The notes below the pieces were generated by a model. That model did no database searches, was not told where the DNA came from, and saw nothing but the letters and a program-made list of their open reading frames with translations. The translations under genes were made by a program, and so were the position numbers. From Mesoterricola silvestris (GTDB lineage: Bacteria; Acidobacteriota; Holophagae; Holophagales; Holophagaceae): 64,000 bases of DNA. The first letter of the stretch is position 1, and each line of letters begins with the position of its first letter. Positions 53,514-61,689 of this stretch are shown piece by piece. Location: assembly GCF_030295405.1 (NCBI RefSeq), contig NZ_AP027080.1:4634001-4698000 (forward strand), in the 5' to 3' direction.

Positions 53514-54268
53514 TGCTCCTCCAGGACTCCCTGTCCCGCGCCCTGGTGGGGTACCTCACGGGCACCGTGTCCAGCTACCAGCGCCGGGTTCCCAACGACC
53601 CGGCCCAGCTGCGCGCGGCCCTCCGGCCCGGGGACGTGATCCTGGTGGAGGGCGACAGCCGCATCTCGCAGATCATCATGTACCTCACCCAGAGTTCCTG
53701 GAGCCACGCCACGATGTACATCGGGGACGCGCTCCTGAGGTGGGGCGGGCCCGAGGCGGACCGCGCCCTGGACCGGTACGGCGCCGAGGCCGCCCACCTC
53801 CTCATGGAGAGCGACCTCAAGGAGGGGGTGCGGGTGGTGCCCCTGGACCTCTACCTGGACTGCAACCTCCGCGTGTGCCGGCCCCTGGGGCTGCGCGCGG
53901 GGGCCATGGACCGGGTGATGATGGAGATGCTTTCGCACCTGGGCGTGCGCTACGACCAGCGCAACATCTTCGACCTGGCGCGGTACCTCTTCCCCTTCCA
54001 CCTGGTGCCGCGCCGCTTCCGGCCGCGCAGCCTCTACCTGGGCAGCTCCACCAGCCGCGAGGTGATCTGCTCGGCGCTCATCGCCAAGGCCTTCTACCGC
54101 GCCGGCATCACCATCCAGCCGCCCCTGGGCGAGGGCGGGGGGCCCCAGGCGCGCCACCCCAGCTACATCATGCCCCGGGACTTCGACCTCTCCGCCAATT
54201 TCCAGATCCTGAAGTTCCAGCCCCAGCGGCCCCTGCTGGAGACCCCGGCGGCCTGGGACCTCACCTGA
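53513..54268 (+). CDS. YiiX/YebB-like NlpC/P60-superfamily cysteine hydrolase
   Basis: 251-residue permuted papain-fold hydrolase. Family residues are visible: 'RPGDVILVEGDSRISQIIMYLTQSSWSHATMYIG' region with the catalytic His H65, and 'TSREVICSALIAKAFYRAG' with the catalytic Cys C186. 'ALLMESDLKEGVRVVPL' in between is also typical. It may cleave a cell-wall or lipid-linked amide bond; the immediate link to murI supports an envelope role but the substrate is unknown. ATG 53513 overlaps the murI stop. Its last 8 bases overlap the end of rsgA on the opposite strand. Confidence 0.75.
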   Translation: MLLQDSLSRALVGYLTGTVSSYQRRVPNDPAQLRAALRPGDVILVEGDSRISQIIMYLTQSSWSHATMYIGDALLRWGGPEADRALDRYGAEAAHLLMESDLKEGVRVVPLDLYLDCNLRVCRPLGLRAGAMDRVMMEMLSHLGVRYDQRNIFDLARYLFPFHLVPRRFRPRSLYLGSSTSREVICSALIAKAFYRAGITIQPPLGEGGGPQARHPSYIMPRDFDLSANFQILKFQPQRPLLETPAAWDLT

Positions 54269-55352
54269 AGACGTTCTGGTTCGGGTTGCGCTCCTCCATC
54301 TCCAGCCAGAGGCGCTGGAGGCTCTGGAGCCGCTCCGGGTAGGGCAGGTCCAGATCCTCGTCCTCGGGGTCCAGGGCCATGGGATCCTCGATCCATTCCG
54401 GCGGGAACTCCGGGAAGATGGCCGGGAGGAGGGTGCGGGGAAAGCCGCGCACGCTCAGGTTCCGGATGCCCGGGGTGTCGATGAGGGTGCCGCCCCCGGC
54501 GCAGGGCAGCCACCGCGCGCCGGTGGTGGTCTGGCGCCCGGTGCCGTAGCGGCTCATGTCCCCGGTGCGCTGGTTGAGGCCGGGGGCCAGGGCGTTGATG
54601 AGGGTGCTCTTGCCGACGCCGCTGTGGCCCACCAGGGCCACGGTGCGGCCCTGGAGGAGCCCGGCCAGCTCCGGGAGGCCCAGTCCCGTGACGGCGCTGG
54701 TCTCGACGATGGGCAGGCGCTGGGCCCGCAGGGGATCCAGTTCCGGGAGGGTGTCCTTGGCCGAGGCCCGGTCCCGCTTGGTGACGACGATGCGGAAGGC
54801 CAGCCCCGCCGCCAGGGCCAGGGTCTGGGCCCGCTCCAGGAGGCCGGGGCGCAGGGGCGGGTCCACCACCGCCGCGCACACCCAGAGCTCCTCCGCGTTG
54901 GCGCAGATGAGCTGCCAGGGTTCCCGGTCGTCGATGCCGCCCCGCTTCAGGAGGGTGCGCCGGGGCAGAACGGCCACCACCTGCGCCTGGGGGAGGTCCG
55001 CGTCCTGGCCCTCCACCGGCACCCGGGAGAACCGCACCCGGTCCCCCACCACGAGCCGGACGCCCTTGAGCTTGCCGGCCAGCGTCGCGCGGATGGGGGT
55101 GCGGTCATCCAGCTCCAGGTCCACGATCTGGCTGTGGCGCCACACCAGGGTGGCCTCCTCCAGGTGGGCCCAGGGGCCCGCGTCGGGCAGCAGGAGCATG
55201 GACCCGGCATCGTGGGCTTCCGCCTCGGTGGTCAGGCGCTCCGCGGACTGCTGGCGGCGCTTGCTCTGGGCCTTGCCCTCCCGCGCGTAGGCGTCGGGGC
55301 TGTCCAGGTCGTGGGCGTCCCGGCTCTGGCCCAGGCGGTATTTCCGTCCCAT
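54261..55352 (-). CDS. rsgA: Ribosome small-subunit-dependent GTPase RsgA, lacking the zinc knuckle
   Basis: Circularly permuted GTPase that checks 30S maturation. 363 residues: charged N-terminus, OB-fold region (about 65-135), then G4 'VVTKRD', G1 'GHSGVGKSTLIN' and G3 'LIDTPGIRNL'. After 'FPEF' the family usually has a zinc-binding Cys-x-Cys-x-His-Cys cluster; here 'PPEWIEDPMALDPEDEDLDL' contains none of these residues, so the C-terminal domain is altered or lost. It is preceded directly by the EfpL gene (start and stop meet at 55352). Confidence 0.9.
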   Translation of the reverse strand: MGRKYRLGQSRDAHDLDSPDAYAREGKAQSKRRQQSAERLTTEAEAHDAGSMLLLPDAGPWAHLEEATLVWRHSQIVDLELDDRTPIRATLAGKLKGVRLVVGDRVRFSRVPVEGQDADLPQAQVVAVLPRRTLLKRGGIDDREPWQLICANAEELWVCAAVVDPPLRPGLLERAQTLALAAGLAFRIVVTKRDRASAKDTLPELDPLRAQRLPIVETSAVTGLGLPELAGLLQGRTVALVGHSGVGKSTLINALAPGLNQRTGDMSRYGTGRQTTTGARWLPCAGGGTLIDTPGIRNLSVRGFPRTLLPAIFPEFPPEWIEDPMALDPEDEDLDLPYPERLQSLQRLWLEMEERNPNQNVFR

Positions 55353-55927
55353 CAGGCCCGCCCCGCGAACTCCCGGGTCTCCACGGCCACCTTGACCTTC
55401 TCGCCCTCCTTGATGAAGAGGGGCACCTTGATCTCGATGCCCGTCTCCAGCTTGGCGGGCTTGAGGACGTTGCCGCTGGCCGTGTCGCCCCTCGCGCCGG
55501 GCTCGGTGTAGGTGACGGCCAGCTCCACGTGGGTGGGCATCTGGAGGCCGATGGGGTTGCCGTTGTACTTCTGGATCTGGATGATGGCGCCCTCCACCAG
55601 GAAGTCCAGGGCGTCGCCCCGCATCTCGTCGTCCAGGGTCAGGGTCTCGAAGGTCTCCTGGTCCATGAAGTGGGAGCCGTCGCCGTCGGAGTAGAGGTAC
55701 GAGGCCTGCACCATCTGGAGGTCCGGCTCCTTGAACTTGTCGCCGGCCTTGAAGGTCTTGTCGAAGACCGCGCGGGTGAGGAGGTTGCGCATCTTGAGGC
55801 GCACCAGGGTCTGGCCCCCGCGGGCGGTGGGGGTGGAGATCTCCACGTCCAGGCAGTGGAAGGGGGTGTCCTCGAATTCGAAGAACATCTTTCGTTTTAC
55901 GGCGATCGCTTCGATCAGGCTTGCCAT
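55352..55927 (-). CDS. efpL: EfpL (YeiP)-type elongation factor P-like protein
   Basis: Translation factor that relieves ribosome stalling at particular motifs. 191 residues with three beta-barrel domains. The tip loop of domain I reads 'STPTARGGQTLVRLK' (residues 31-45), where classical EF-P has PGK with the modified Lys34; the 'SPTARG'-like loop is the mark of the YeiP/EfpL group. The C-terminal 'LETGIEIKVPLFIKEGEKVKV' is shared by both groups. No Lys-modifying genes (epmAB) or EarP are near. It directly precedes rsgA. Confidence 0.8.
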   Translation of the reverse strand: MASLIEAIAVKRKMFFEFEDTPFHCLDVEISTPTARGGQTLVRLKMRNLLTRAVFDKTFKAGDKFKEPDLQMVQASYLYSDGDGSHFMDQETFETLTLDDEMRGDALDFLVEGAIIQIQKYNGNPIGLQMPTHVELAVTYTEPGARGDTASGNVLKPAKLETGIEIKVPLFIKEGEKVKVAVETREFAGRA

Positions 55928-56062
55928 GGCGTCCTCGGGATGGAGATTTTGACGATGGCGGTCCCGTGGAAAACTCCCTCCCGGAAGCCGCTCAAGGTGA
56001 AATAGTGCCATGATCCAGGCAAAATCCCCAATTCCGGTATCATGGGGGCCAGGAACAACGTA

Positions 56063-57268
56063 ATGGCGGATCTTCCGAAAAACATAGGCCGGTATCTGGT
56101 CAAACGGCCCATTGGGCAGGGCGCCATGGGCGTCGTCTACCTGGCGGAGGATCCCCTCCTGAAGCGCCGCCTGGCCCTGAAGGTGGTGCGCGCCTCCGGC
56201 GAGGAGCGGGAGCAGGCCCTGGAGCGCTTCAAGCGCGAGGCGGAGATCTCCGCCCAGCTGAACCATCCCAACATCGTCACCGTGTACGACGTGGGCGACG
56301 AGCCCGCCCTGGGCCCCTTCATCGCCATGGAGTACGTCGAGGGCAACAGCCTGGGCAAGTTCATCCGGGACAATTCCCTGGAGCTGGAGACCAAGTTCGG
56401 GATCCTCATCCAGGCCATGCGGGCCCTGCGCGCTGCGCACCGCCACGCCATCGTCCACCGGGACGTGAAGCCCGACAACATCCTCGTGGCCGAGGACGGC
56501 CGGGTCAAGCTCATGGACTTCGGCATCGCCAAGACCATGGCCCCCCGCCTCACCAACGCCGGGGAATTCCTGGGCTCGCCGGCCTACAGCGCCCCGGAGC
56601 TGCTGCGGGGCGGCGACCCCACGCCCAGTTCGGACCGCTACGCCTTCGCGGTCACCTCCTTCGAGCTCCTCACGGGCCAGCTGCCCCACCCGGGCACCAA
56701 CGTGGCCGCGGTCATCACCCACATCCTCACGGAGCCGCCGGTCTTCCCCGCGGGCATGTCCGGCGACATGACCAAGGTCTTCCGCCAGGCCCTGGCCCAG
56801 GACCCCGAGGAGCGCCCCGGGTCCCTCATGGATTTCCTGCTGCCCCTCGTGGATGCCTACCCCCTGGACCCCAACTCCCGCACCCGGGTCAACGAGCTGT
56901 TCCGCCACGACGACCACGCCGGGGACATCGTGCCCCTGCGCCGCCTGCGGCCCTCGGCCAACATCCCCCCCGAGCCCCCCACCGCCGCCACCTCCACGGG
57001 CCGCACCACCGCGGGCCTGGGCGTGCGCAACACCCCGGTGCGCCCCGTCCCCTCCTACACCCTGCCCAGCGCCGTCAAGATCGAACTGGAGCCCGAAAGC
57101 CCCACCAGCACCCGCCCCCCCGGCCACGGCCAGCCCCGGGACCGCCGCCCCGGCTCGTCGGAAATCACCCCCCTCACCATGGTGAAGTGGTTCATCGCCA
57201 TCCTCGTGGCCGGCCAGCTGATCTGGTGGTTCTACCGCCTCCTGAACAGCTCAGCCCCGCCAGCCTGA
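56063..57268 (+). CDS. Membrane-anchored Hanks-type Ser/Thr protein kinase
   Basis: 401 residues. The kinase domain (about 11-265) has the Gly-rich loop 'IGQGAMGVVYLAED', catalytic K40, 'HRDVKPDNILV' and 'DFGIAK', an activation-loop end 'GSPAYSAPELL' and 'DRYAFAVTSFELLTG'. A Pro/Thr/Arg-rich linker (about 290-370) leads to a single C-terminal membrane segment (about 375-395, 'WFIAILVAGQLIWWFY'); no PASTA or sensor domain follows. ATG 56063 is preferred over 56042 because AGGA lies 8 bases upstream. It is divergent from efpL and its substrate is unknown. Confidence 0.9.
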   Translation: MADLPKNIGRYLVKRPIGQGAMGVVYLAEDPLLKRRLALKVVRASGEEREQALERFKREAEISAQLNHPNIVTVYDVGDEPALGPFIAMEYVEGNSLGKFIRDNSLELETKFGILIQAMRALRAAHRHAIVHRDVKPDNILVAEDGRVKLMDFGIAKTMAPRLTNAGEFLGSPAYSAPELLRGGDPTPSSDRYAFAVTSFELLTGQLPHPGTNVAAVITHILTEPPVFPAGMSGDMTKVFRQALAQDPEERPGSLMDFLLPLVDAYPLDPNSRTRVNELFRHDDHAGDIVPLRRLRPSANIPPEPPTAATSTGRTTAGLGVRNTPVRPVPSYTLPSAVKIELEPESPTSTRPPGHGQPRDRRPGSSEITPLTMVKWFIAILVAGQLIWWFYRLLNSSAPPA

Positions 57269-57287
57269 GAGCCCGGCCAAGGCCTCG

Positions 57288-57372
57288 TACGTGTCCCGGA
57301 TTTTCGCGCCGCCGGGTTCGCCGGCGCAGCTTGCCTGCGACGACGAACCGGGGCGCACGTCCGGGACACGTA
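57288..57372. repeat. Large nested hairpin between convergent genes
   Basis: Outer arms tacgtgtcccgga (57288-57300) and its perfect complement (57360-57372). Inside, gcgcc/ggcgc and ggttcg/cgaacc also pair, giving an 85-base near-continuous hairpin. It fills most of the gap between the kinase and mce. No second copy was found in this window. Confidence 0.75.
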
Positions 57373-57383
57373 AGGTCGGATCT

Positions 57384-57794
57384 TCAGGCCCGCGGGGATT
57401 GGCAGAGTTCCATGAGGACGCCGCCGGTTTCGGCGGGGTGGATGAACGCGATCCGGCAGCCGTGGGCGCCGGGGCGGGGGGACGTGTCGATCATGCGCAC
57501 GCCCTTGGCGAGGAGCTCCTCCACGGCGGCGTCCACGTCGTCCACCTCGAAGGCCACGTGGTGGATGCCGGGGCCCTTCTTCTCCAGGAACTTGCCCACG
57601 GGGCCCTCGGGGTCGGTGGCTTCCAGGTATTCCAGGGTGCTGGGGCCCACGGGGAAGAAGGCGGTGCGCACGCGCTGCTCGGCGACCTCCTCCACGTGGT
57701 CGGCTTCCATGCCGAAGAGCCTGCCCATGCGGCCCATGGCCTCGTCCAGGGTGGGCGACGCGATGCCCAGGTGGTTGATGCGAAGAATTTTCAT
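57384..57794 (-). CDS. mce: Methylmalonyl-CoA epimerase
   Basis: VOC-fold enzyme that interconverts (S)- and (R)-methylmalonyl-CoA in propionate metabolism. 136 residues, family length. Metal-binding residues are visible: H8 ('INHLGIASP'), E near 'TLEYLEATDPEGPVGKFL', H in 'GIHHVAFEVDD' and E in 'GVLMELCQS'. The motif 'GPGIHHVAFEVDDVDAAV' is diagnostic. No mutase or carboxylase gene is adjacent in the window. Confidence 0.9.
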   Translation of the reverse strand: MKILRINHLGIASPTLDEAMGRMGRLFGMEADHVEEVAEQRVRTAFFPVGPSTLEYLEATDPEGPVGKFLEKKGPGIHHVAFEVDDVDAAVEELLAKGVRMIDTSPRPGAHGCRIAFIHPAETGGVLMELCQSPRA

Positions 57795-57851
57795 GGGACC
57801 TCCACCCCCAGTCTACGGGAACCCCGGGGCCTTCGGCCGCATTGTGAATAC

Positions 57852-58199
57852 ATGCTCCCCCTGGTCCTCGCCCTTGCCCTCACGCCCTCCCCGGGGCCGG
57901 CCCTTCCCTCCGTGGCGGGCCTCCGCAGACCCATGCCCGTGGCGGCGGACGTGGCCGAATACGTCCGGTGGTCCCTGACGGAATTGGGCCAGGCCGTGGT
58001 GGTGGTGGAGGGGGAGTACGCCGCCCCCCTGCCCAAGGTGGCCACGGGGATCCGGTTCCTGGACGGGAACCTGCGCCTGTTCAGCGTGAGGGGGATCAAC
58101 CCCGCCGACATCCCGGCGGCCCCCTGGATGGACACCGGCACCATCCGCTCCGGCGGAAATGTCGTCCAGAAGACATATCCGATCGGCTGGGGATATTAA
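57852..58199 (+). CDS. Small exported protein of unknown function
   Basis: 115 residues with a probable signal peptide (about 1-20, 'LPLVLALALTPSPGPALPS'). The remainder is acidic with 'VAEYVRWSLTELGQAVVVVEG' and 'PWMDTGTIRSGGNVVQKTYP'. No family recognised. ATG 57852 is chosen because the frame upstream crosses the 57288-57372 hairpin and lacks a start with a ribosome site. It is followed after 48 bases by tpx. Confidence 0.5.
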   Translation: MLPLVLALALTPSPGPALPSVAGLRRPMPVAADVAEYVRWSLTELGQAVVVVEGEYAAPLPKVATGIRFLDGNLRLFSVRGINPADIPAAPWMDTGTIRSGGNVVQKTYPIGWGY

Positions 58200-58247
58200 A
58201 AAGGAGTGATAATGGGCCATGGGCTTTTCAGCCCGCAAGGAGACACC

Positions 58248-58748
58248 ATGGCCCAGGTCACGCTCAAAGGAAACCCCATCCACACCTCGGGGGATCTGCC
58301 CAGGACCGGGAACCCCGCCCCGGCCTTCACCCTCACCCGCAAGGACCTCTCCGAGGTGTCCCTGGCGGACCTCAAGGGCCAGCGGGTCGTCCTGAACATC
58401 TTCCCCAGCATCGACACGCCCACCTGCGCCACGTCGGTGCGCACCTTCAACGCCCAGGCCTCCAAGGCCGCCAATACCGTCGTGCTGTGCATTTCCGTCG
58501 ACCTGCCCTTCGCCTCGGGCCGCTTCTGCGCCGCCGAGGGCCTGGACAAGGTGGTGCCCGCCTCCGCCTTCCGGGCCCCGGAATTCGGCAAGGCCTACGG
58601 CGTCACGCTGGTGGACGGCCCCCTGCGCGGGCTCCTGGCCCGGGCCGTGGTGGTGGTGGACGAATCCGGCAAGGTCATCCACACCGAACTGGTCCCCGAA
58701 ATCGCGCAGGAACCCGATTACGCGGCGGCGTTGAAGGTGCTGGCCTAG
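58248..58748 (+). CDS. tpx: Thiol peroxidase (Tpx, atypical 2-Cys peroxiredoxin)
   Basis: Reduces hydrogen and organic peroxides with thioredoxin; probably periplasmic or cytosolic. 166 residues, family length. The peroxidatic Cys is C60 ('[15 protein letters not shown]') and the resolving Cys C94 ('[10 protein letters not shown]'). The typical N-terminus '[18 protein letters not shown]' fixes the start at 58248, which has AAGGAG 5 bases upstream. A second AAGGAG with an in-frame ATG at 58212 could produce a 12-residue-longer form. The 3' end overlaps the convergent DUF2752 gene by four bases. Confidence 0.95.
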   Translation: MAQVTLKGNPIHTSGDLPRTGNPAPAFTLTRKDLSEVSLADLKGQRVVLNIFPSIDTPTCATSVRTFNAQASKAANTVVLCISVDLPFASGRFCAAEGLDKVVPASAFRAPEFGKAYGVTLVDGPLRGLLARAVVVVDESGKVIHTELVPEIAQEPDYAAALKVLA

Positions 58749-59167
58749 ACGCCTCTCCAGATCAGGTAGCACCAGTTCGCCAGTACGGCGGCGAGGGCGG
58801 CCCCAAGGGCCGCCCTTTTCCGGTTGGGGGTCCAGGAGACCTGCGGCGCGCGGCCCGTGGCGGCGCGGAGGGCGAGGAGGGCGGCGGCCACGGCGCCGCC
58901 TCCCACCAGCAGCGGGTTCCAGAGGAGGGCCCGCAGGGGGTGCCCAGAGAAGAGGGCCAGGGCGCCGCGGGTGGCGCCGCAGGTGGGACAGGGCTGGCCG
59001 GTGAGGCGCTTGAACATGCAGGTGCCCAGTTCCACCCCCCAGCGCCGTTCCAGGTAGGCCTCGGCCCCGGCCAGGGCGGCCCAGGCCAGGACCGCGGCGG
59101 CGGCCCACAGGCTGGCCCGGGGAAACCGGGGGGCGCCGTCGGGCCTGGGGGTCGGGGGAAGGGACAC
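58745..59167 (-). CDS. DUF2752 membrane protein
   Basis: 140 residues with three hydrophobic segments (about 18-35, 82-104 and 118-135). The family motif is visible as '[19 protein letters not shown]' (about 50-68), with the CPxCGxTR signature and the Cys pair C60/C63. DUF2752 proteins are small, of unknown function, and often lie next to membrane stress genes. It starts about 40 bases after the MFS gene on the same strand and ends across the tpx stop. Confidence 0.8.
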   Translation of the reverse strand: MSLPPTPRPDGAPRFPRASLWAAAAVLAWAALAGAEAYLERRWGVELGTCMFKRLTGQPCPTCGATRGALALFSGHPLRALLWNPLLVGGGAVAAALLALRAATGRAPQVSWTPNRKRAALGAALAAVLANWCYLIWRGV

Positions 59168-59206
59168 CCCCCATGGTGGCCTTCGGGGGCGGGGGGTTCA
59201 ATCCCT

Positions 59207-60436
59207 TCAGTCGGTGATGCGCTTGAGGCGGCGGAGCTCCGGCACGCGCCAGGCGATGCCGCCCACCACGCCCAGGGTCATGAGGCCCCCGAAGACCACG
59301 GAGGGCACCACGCCCAGGAGCCGGGCCGCGAGGCCGGATTCGAAGCTGCCCAGTTCGTTGCTGGAGCCGATGAAGAAGCCGTTGACGGCCTGGACGCGGC
59401 CCATCATCTCCGGCGGGGTGCGGGTCTGCACCAGGGTGCCCCGCAGCACCATGCTCACGCTGTCCATGGCGCCGCTGGCGAAGAGCAGCGCCAGGGAGAT
59501 CCAGAACACGCTGGACAGGGCGAAGCCCACCCAGCACAGGCCGAAGCAGGCCACGCAGAGCAGCAGGACCAGCCCGGCCCGGTTCCGGGGCGGGTGATGG
59601 GCCTGCCAGAAGCCCATGGCCACGGAACCCACGGCGGGGGCGGCCCGCATGATGCCGAAGCCCTGGGGGCCCACCCGCAGGATATCGGTGGCGAAGACCG
59701 GCAGCATGGCCACGGCCCCCCCGAACAGCACCGCGAAGAGGTCCAGGGTGAGGGCCCCCAGCACGAGGTTGTGCGTGAACACGAACATCACCCCCTCCCG
59801 GAGGTTCTGGACGATGGAGGATTTGGCCGGTGTGCGGGGCCGGGGCGCCACCCGCAGGACCATCGTGACGGCGAAGACCATCAGCGCCACTTCCACCGCG
59901 TAGGCCAGGGTCGCGCTGCCGAACCCGTACAGGAGCCCGCCCAGGGCCGGCCCGGTGACCTGGGCCAGCTGGAAGGAGGAGCTGCGCCACGTGGCGGCGT
60001 TCTGGTAGGCCTCCCGGGGCACCAGCTCCGTGGCCAGGGCCTGGGAGGAGGGCCGGAAGAAGGCCCGCCCCAGGCCCGCCAGGGCCTGGATCGCGTAGAA
60101 GGGCCAGGCGGCGGCCGGGACCCGGCCCGCGTTCAGGGCCAGGAGGAGCACGCCCCCCAGGAGCATGACGGCCATGGAGACCAGGGACAGGGCGCGCCGG
60201 TCCCGGCGGTCCGCGGCCCAGCCCCCCACCAGGGTCAGCCCCAGGAACGGGATCGCCTCCGCCAGGCCGATGAGGCCCAGGGAAAGGGGGTCGTGGGTGA
60301 TGTGGTACACCTGCATGGCCATGGCCAGGGTCTGGATCTGGGTGGCCACCGTGAACGCGAAGATCCCCCCGAGGAACCAGCGGTACTCGGGAAAGCGCAG
60401 GGAGCTGTAAGGGTCGTGGGTTTCCGGATCACTCAT
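59207..60436 (-). CDS. MFS transporter, EntS-like
   Basis: 409 residues, 12 predicted segments. 'DPYSSLRFPEYRWFLGGIFAF' at the N-terminus, the loop 'GGWAADRRDRRALSLVSMAV' after segment 2 and 'RAFFRPSSQALATELVPRE' mark the same MFS_3 group as the gene at 912. It overlaps the start of its coding region with the end of the MacB-like permease gene by eight bases, so it is the last gene of that efflux operon. It may export the same substrates. Confidence 0.85.
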   Translation of the reverse strand: MSDPETHDPYSSLRFPEYRWFLGGIFAFTVATQIQTLAMAMQVYHITHDPLSLGLIGLAEAIPFLGLTLVGGWAADRRDRRALSLVSMAVMLLGGVLLLALNAGRVPAAAWPFYAIQALAGLGRAFFRPSSQALATELVPREAYQNAATWRSSSFQLAQVTGPALGGLLYGFGSATLAYAVEVALMVFAVTMVLRVAPRPRTPAKSSIVQNLREGVMFVFTHNLVLGALTLDLFAVLFGGAVAMLPVFATDILRVGPQGFGIMRAAPAVGSVAMGFWQAHHPPRNRAGLVLLLCVACFGLCWVGFALSSVFWISLALLFASGAMDSVSMVLRGTLVQTRTPPEMMGRVQAVNGFFIGSSNELGSFESGLAARLLGVVPSVVFGGLMTLGVVGGIAWRVPELRRLKRITD

Positions 60437-61655
60437 ATCGGAGGGCGTCGATGACGTCCAGGTTGGCGGCCTTCAGGGCCGGCAGGAAGCCGGCGACGAT
60501 GCCCACGACCCCGGAGAAGCCCATGCCCAGGGCCACGGCCCAGGGTTCGGCCACCGCGGGCAGGACGGCGGTGAACTTGAGCACCCAGATGATGAGGTAG
60601 GCGATGGCCACCCCCAGGAGCCCGCCCAGGATGGAGAGCACCACGGCCTCGGTGAGGAACTGGAGGAGGACGCTTCGCCGGGTCGCGCCCAGGGCGCGCC
60701 GCACGCCGATCTCCCGGGTGCGCTCGGTGACGCTCACCAGCATGATGTTCGAGATGCCGATGCCCCCCACGATGAGGGAGATGCTGGCGGCCATGGCCAG
60801 GAAGGTGGTGAGGACGCTGGCCTGCTGATCCTGCATCTTCACCCAGTCGTCCTGCTTGCGGATCATGAAGGGGTTCTCGTCCTTGGGGGTCAGGCGCAGC
60901 CGCTGGCGCAGGAGGGCGGTGATCTCCATCTCGGCCAGGTCGGCCTTGCCCTCCTGGGCGCTCACGAGGATGTTCTGGATGCGGTCCGTGCCCACGATCT
61001 TGTGCATGACGGTGGTGTAGGGGGCCACCAGGATGTCGTCCTGGTCGCCCATCATGCCGGCGCCCTTGGATTCCAGGACGCCCACCACCTCGAAGGGCAG
61101 CGAGGAGATGCGGATGATCTTGCCCAGGGGATCCTCGCCGTTGGGGAAGAGGGTGTCCCGCACGGTGGTGCCCAGCACGCACACCTTGGCCTGGCCCTTG
61201 GTCTCCTGTTCCGTGAAGAACCGCCCCTGCTGGACCTCCCAGCCCCGGATCTGGATGAACTGCACGCCCGAGCCCTGGATGGTGGAGACGGTGTTGTTGT
61301 TCTGGTAGATCACGGCGCGGTTGGCCCGCACCTGGGGCGTGGCCGCCACGACGGTGGAGGCCGACAGGTCCCGCTCGATGAGCTGGGCGTCCTCCTCCAG
61401 CAGGATGGGGACCGAGCCCATGCCCATGGGGCCCCGGGCGCTGTTGGAGCTGCCGCCGCCGTTGAAGATGGTCAGCATGTTGGAGCCCATGTTCTGGATG
61501 ATGGCGATGGAGGCCTGCTTGGAGCCCTGGCCGATCCCGATCATGGCGATGACCGCGCCCACTCCGATGATGATGCCGAGCATGGTGAGGAAGGCCCGGG
61601 TCTTGTTGCGCGTGATGGCGAACAGCGCCAGCTTGATGAAATCGAGGATGTTCAT
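60429..61655 (-). CDS. MacB/FtsX-family ABC transporter permease
   Basis: 408 residues: N-terminal membrane segment (about 20-43, 'AFLTMLGIIIGVGAVIAMIGI'), a large periplasmic MacB core domain (about 50-275) and three C-terminal segments (about 283-400) with 'EIGVRRALGATRRSVLLQFLTEAVVLS' region. It would act with a separate ATPase and the adaptor encoded upstream. No ATPase gene lies next to it; the operon goes adaptor-permease-MFS. The start at 61655 is 34 bases after the adaptor stop. Confidence 0.9.
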   Translation of the reverse strand: MNILDFIKLALFAITRNKTRAFLTMLGIIIGVGAVIAMIGIGQGSKQASIAIIQNMGSNMLTIFNGGGSSNSARGPMGMGSVPILLEEDAQLIERDLSASTVVAATPQVRANRAVIYQNNNTVSTIQGSGVQFIQIRGWEVQQGRFFTEQETKGQAKVCVLGTTVRDTLFPNGEDPLGKIIRISSLPFEVVGVLESKGAGMMGDQDDILVAPYTTVMHKIVGTDRIQNILVSAQEGKADLAEMEITALLRQRLRLTPKDENPFMIRKQDDWVKMQDQQASVLTTFLAMAASISLIVGGIGISNIMLVSVTERTREIGVRRALGATRRSVLLQFLTEAVVLSILGGLLGVAIAYLIIWVLKFTAVLPAVAEPWAVALGMGFSGVVGIVAGFLPALKAANLDVIDALRYE

Positions 61656-61689
61656 GGCCGGATCTCCGGGAGGATGGGAAGGCCCCGCA

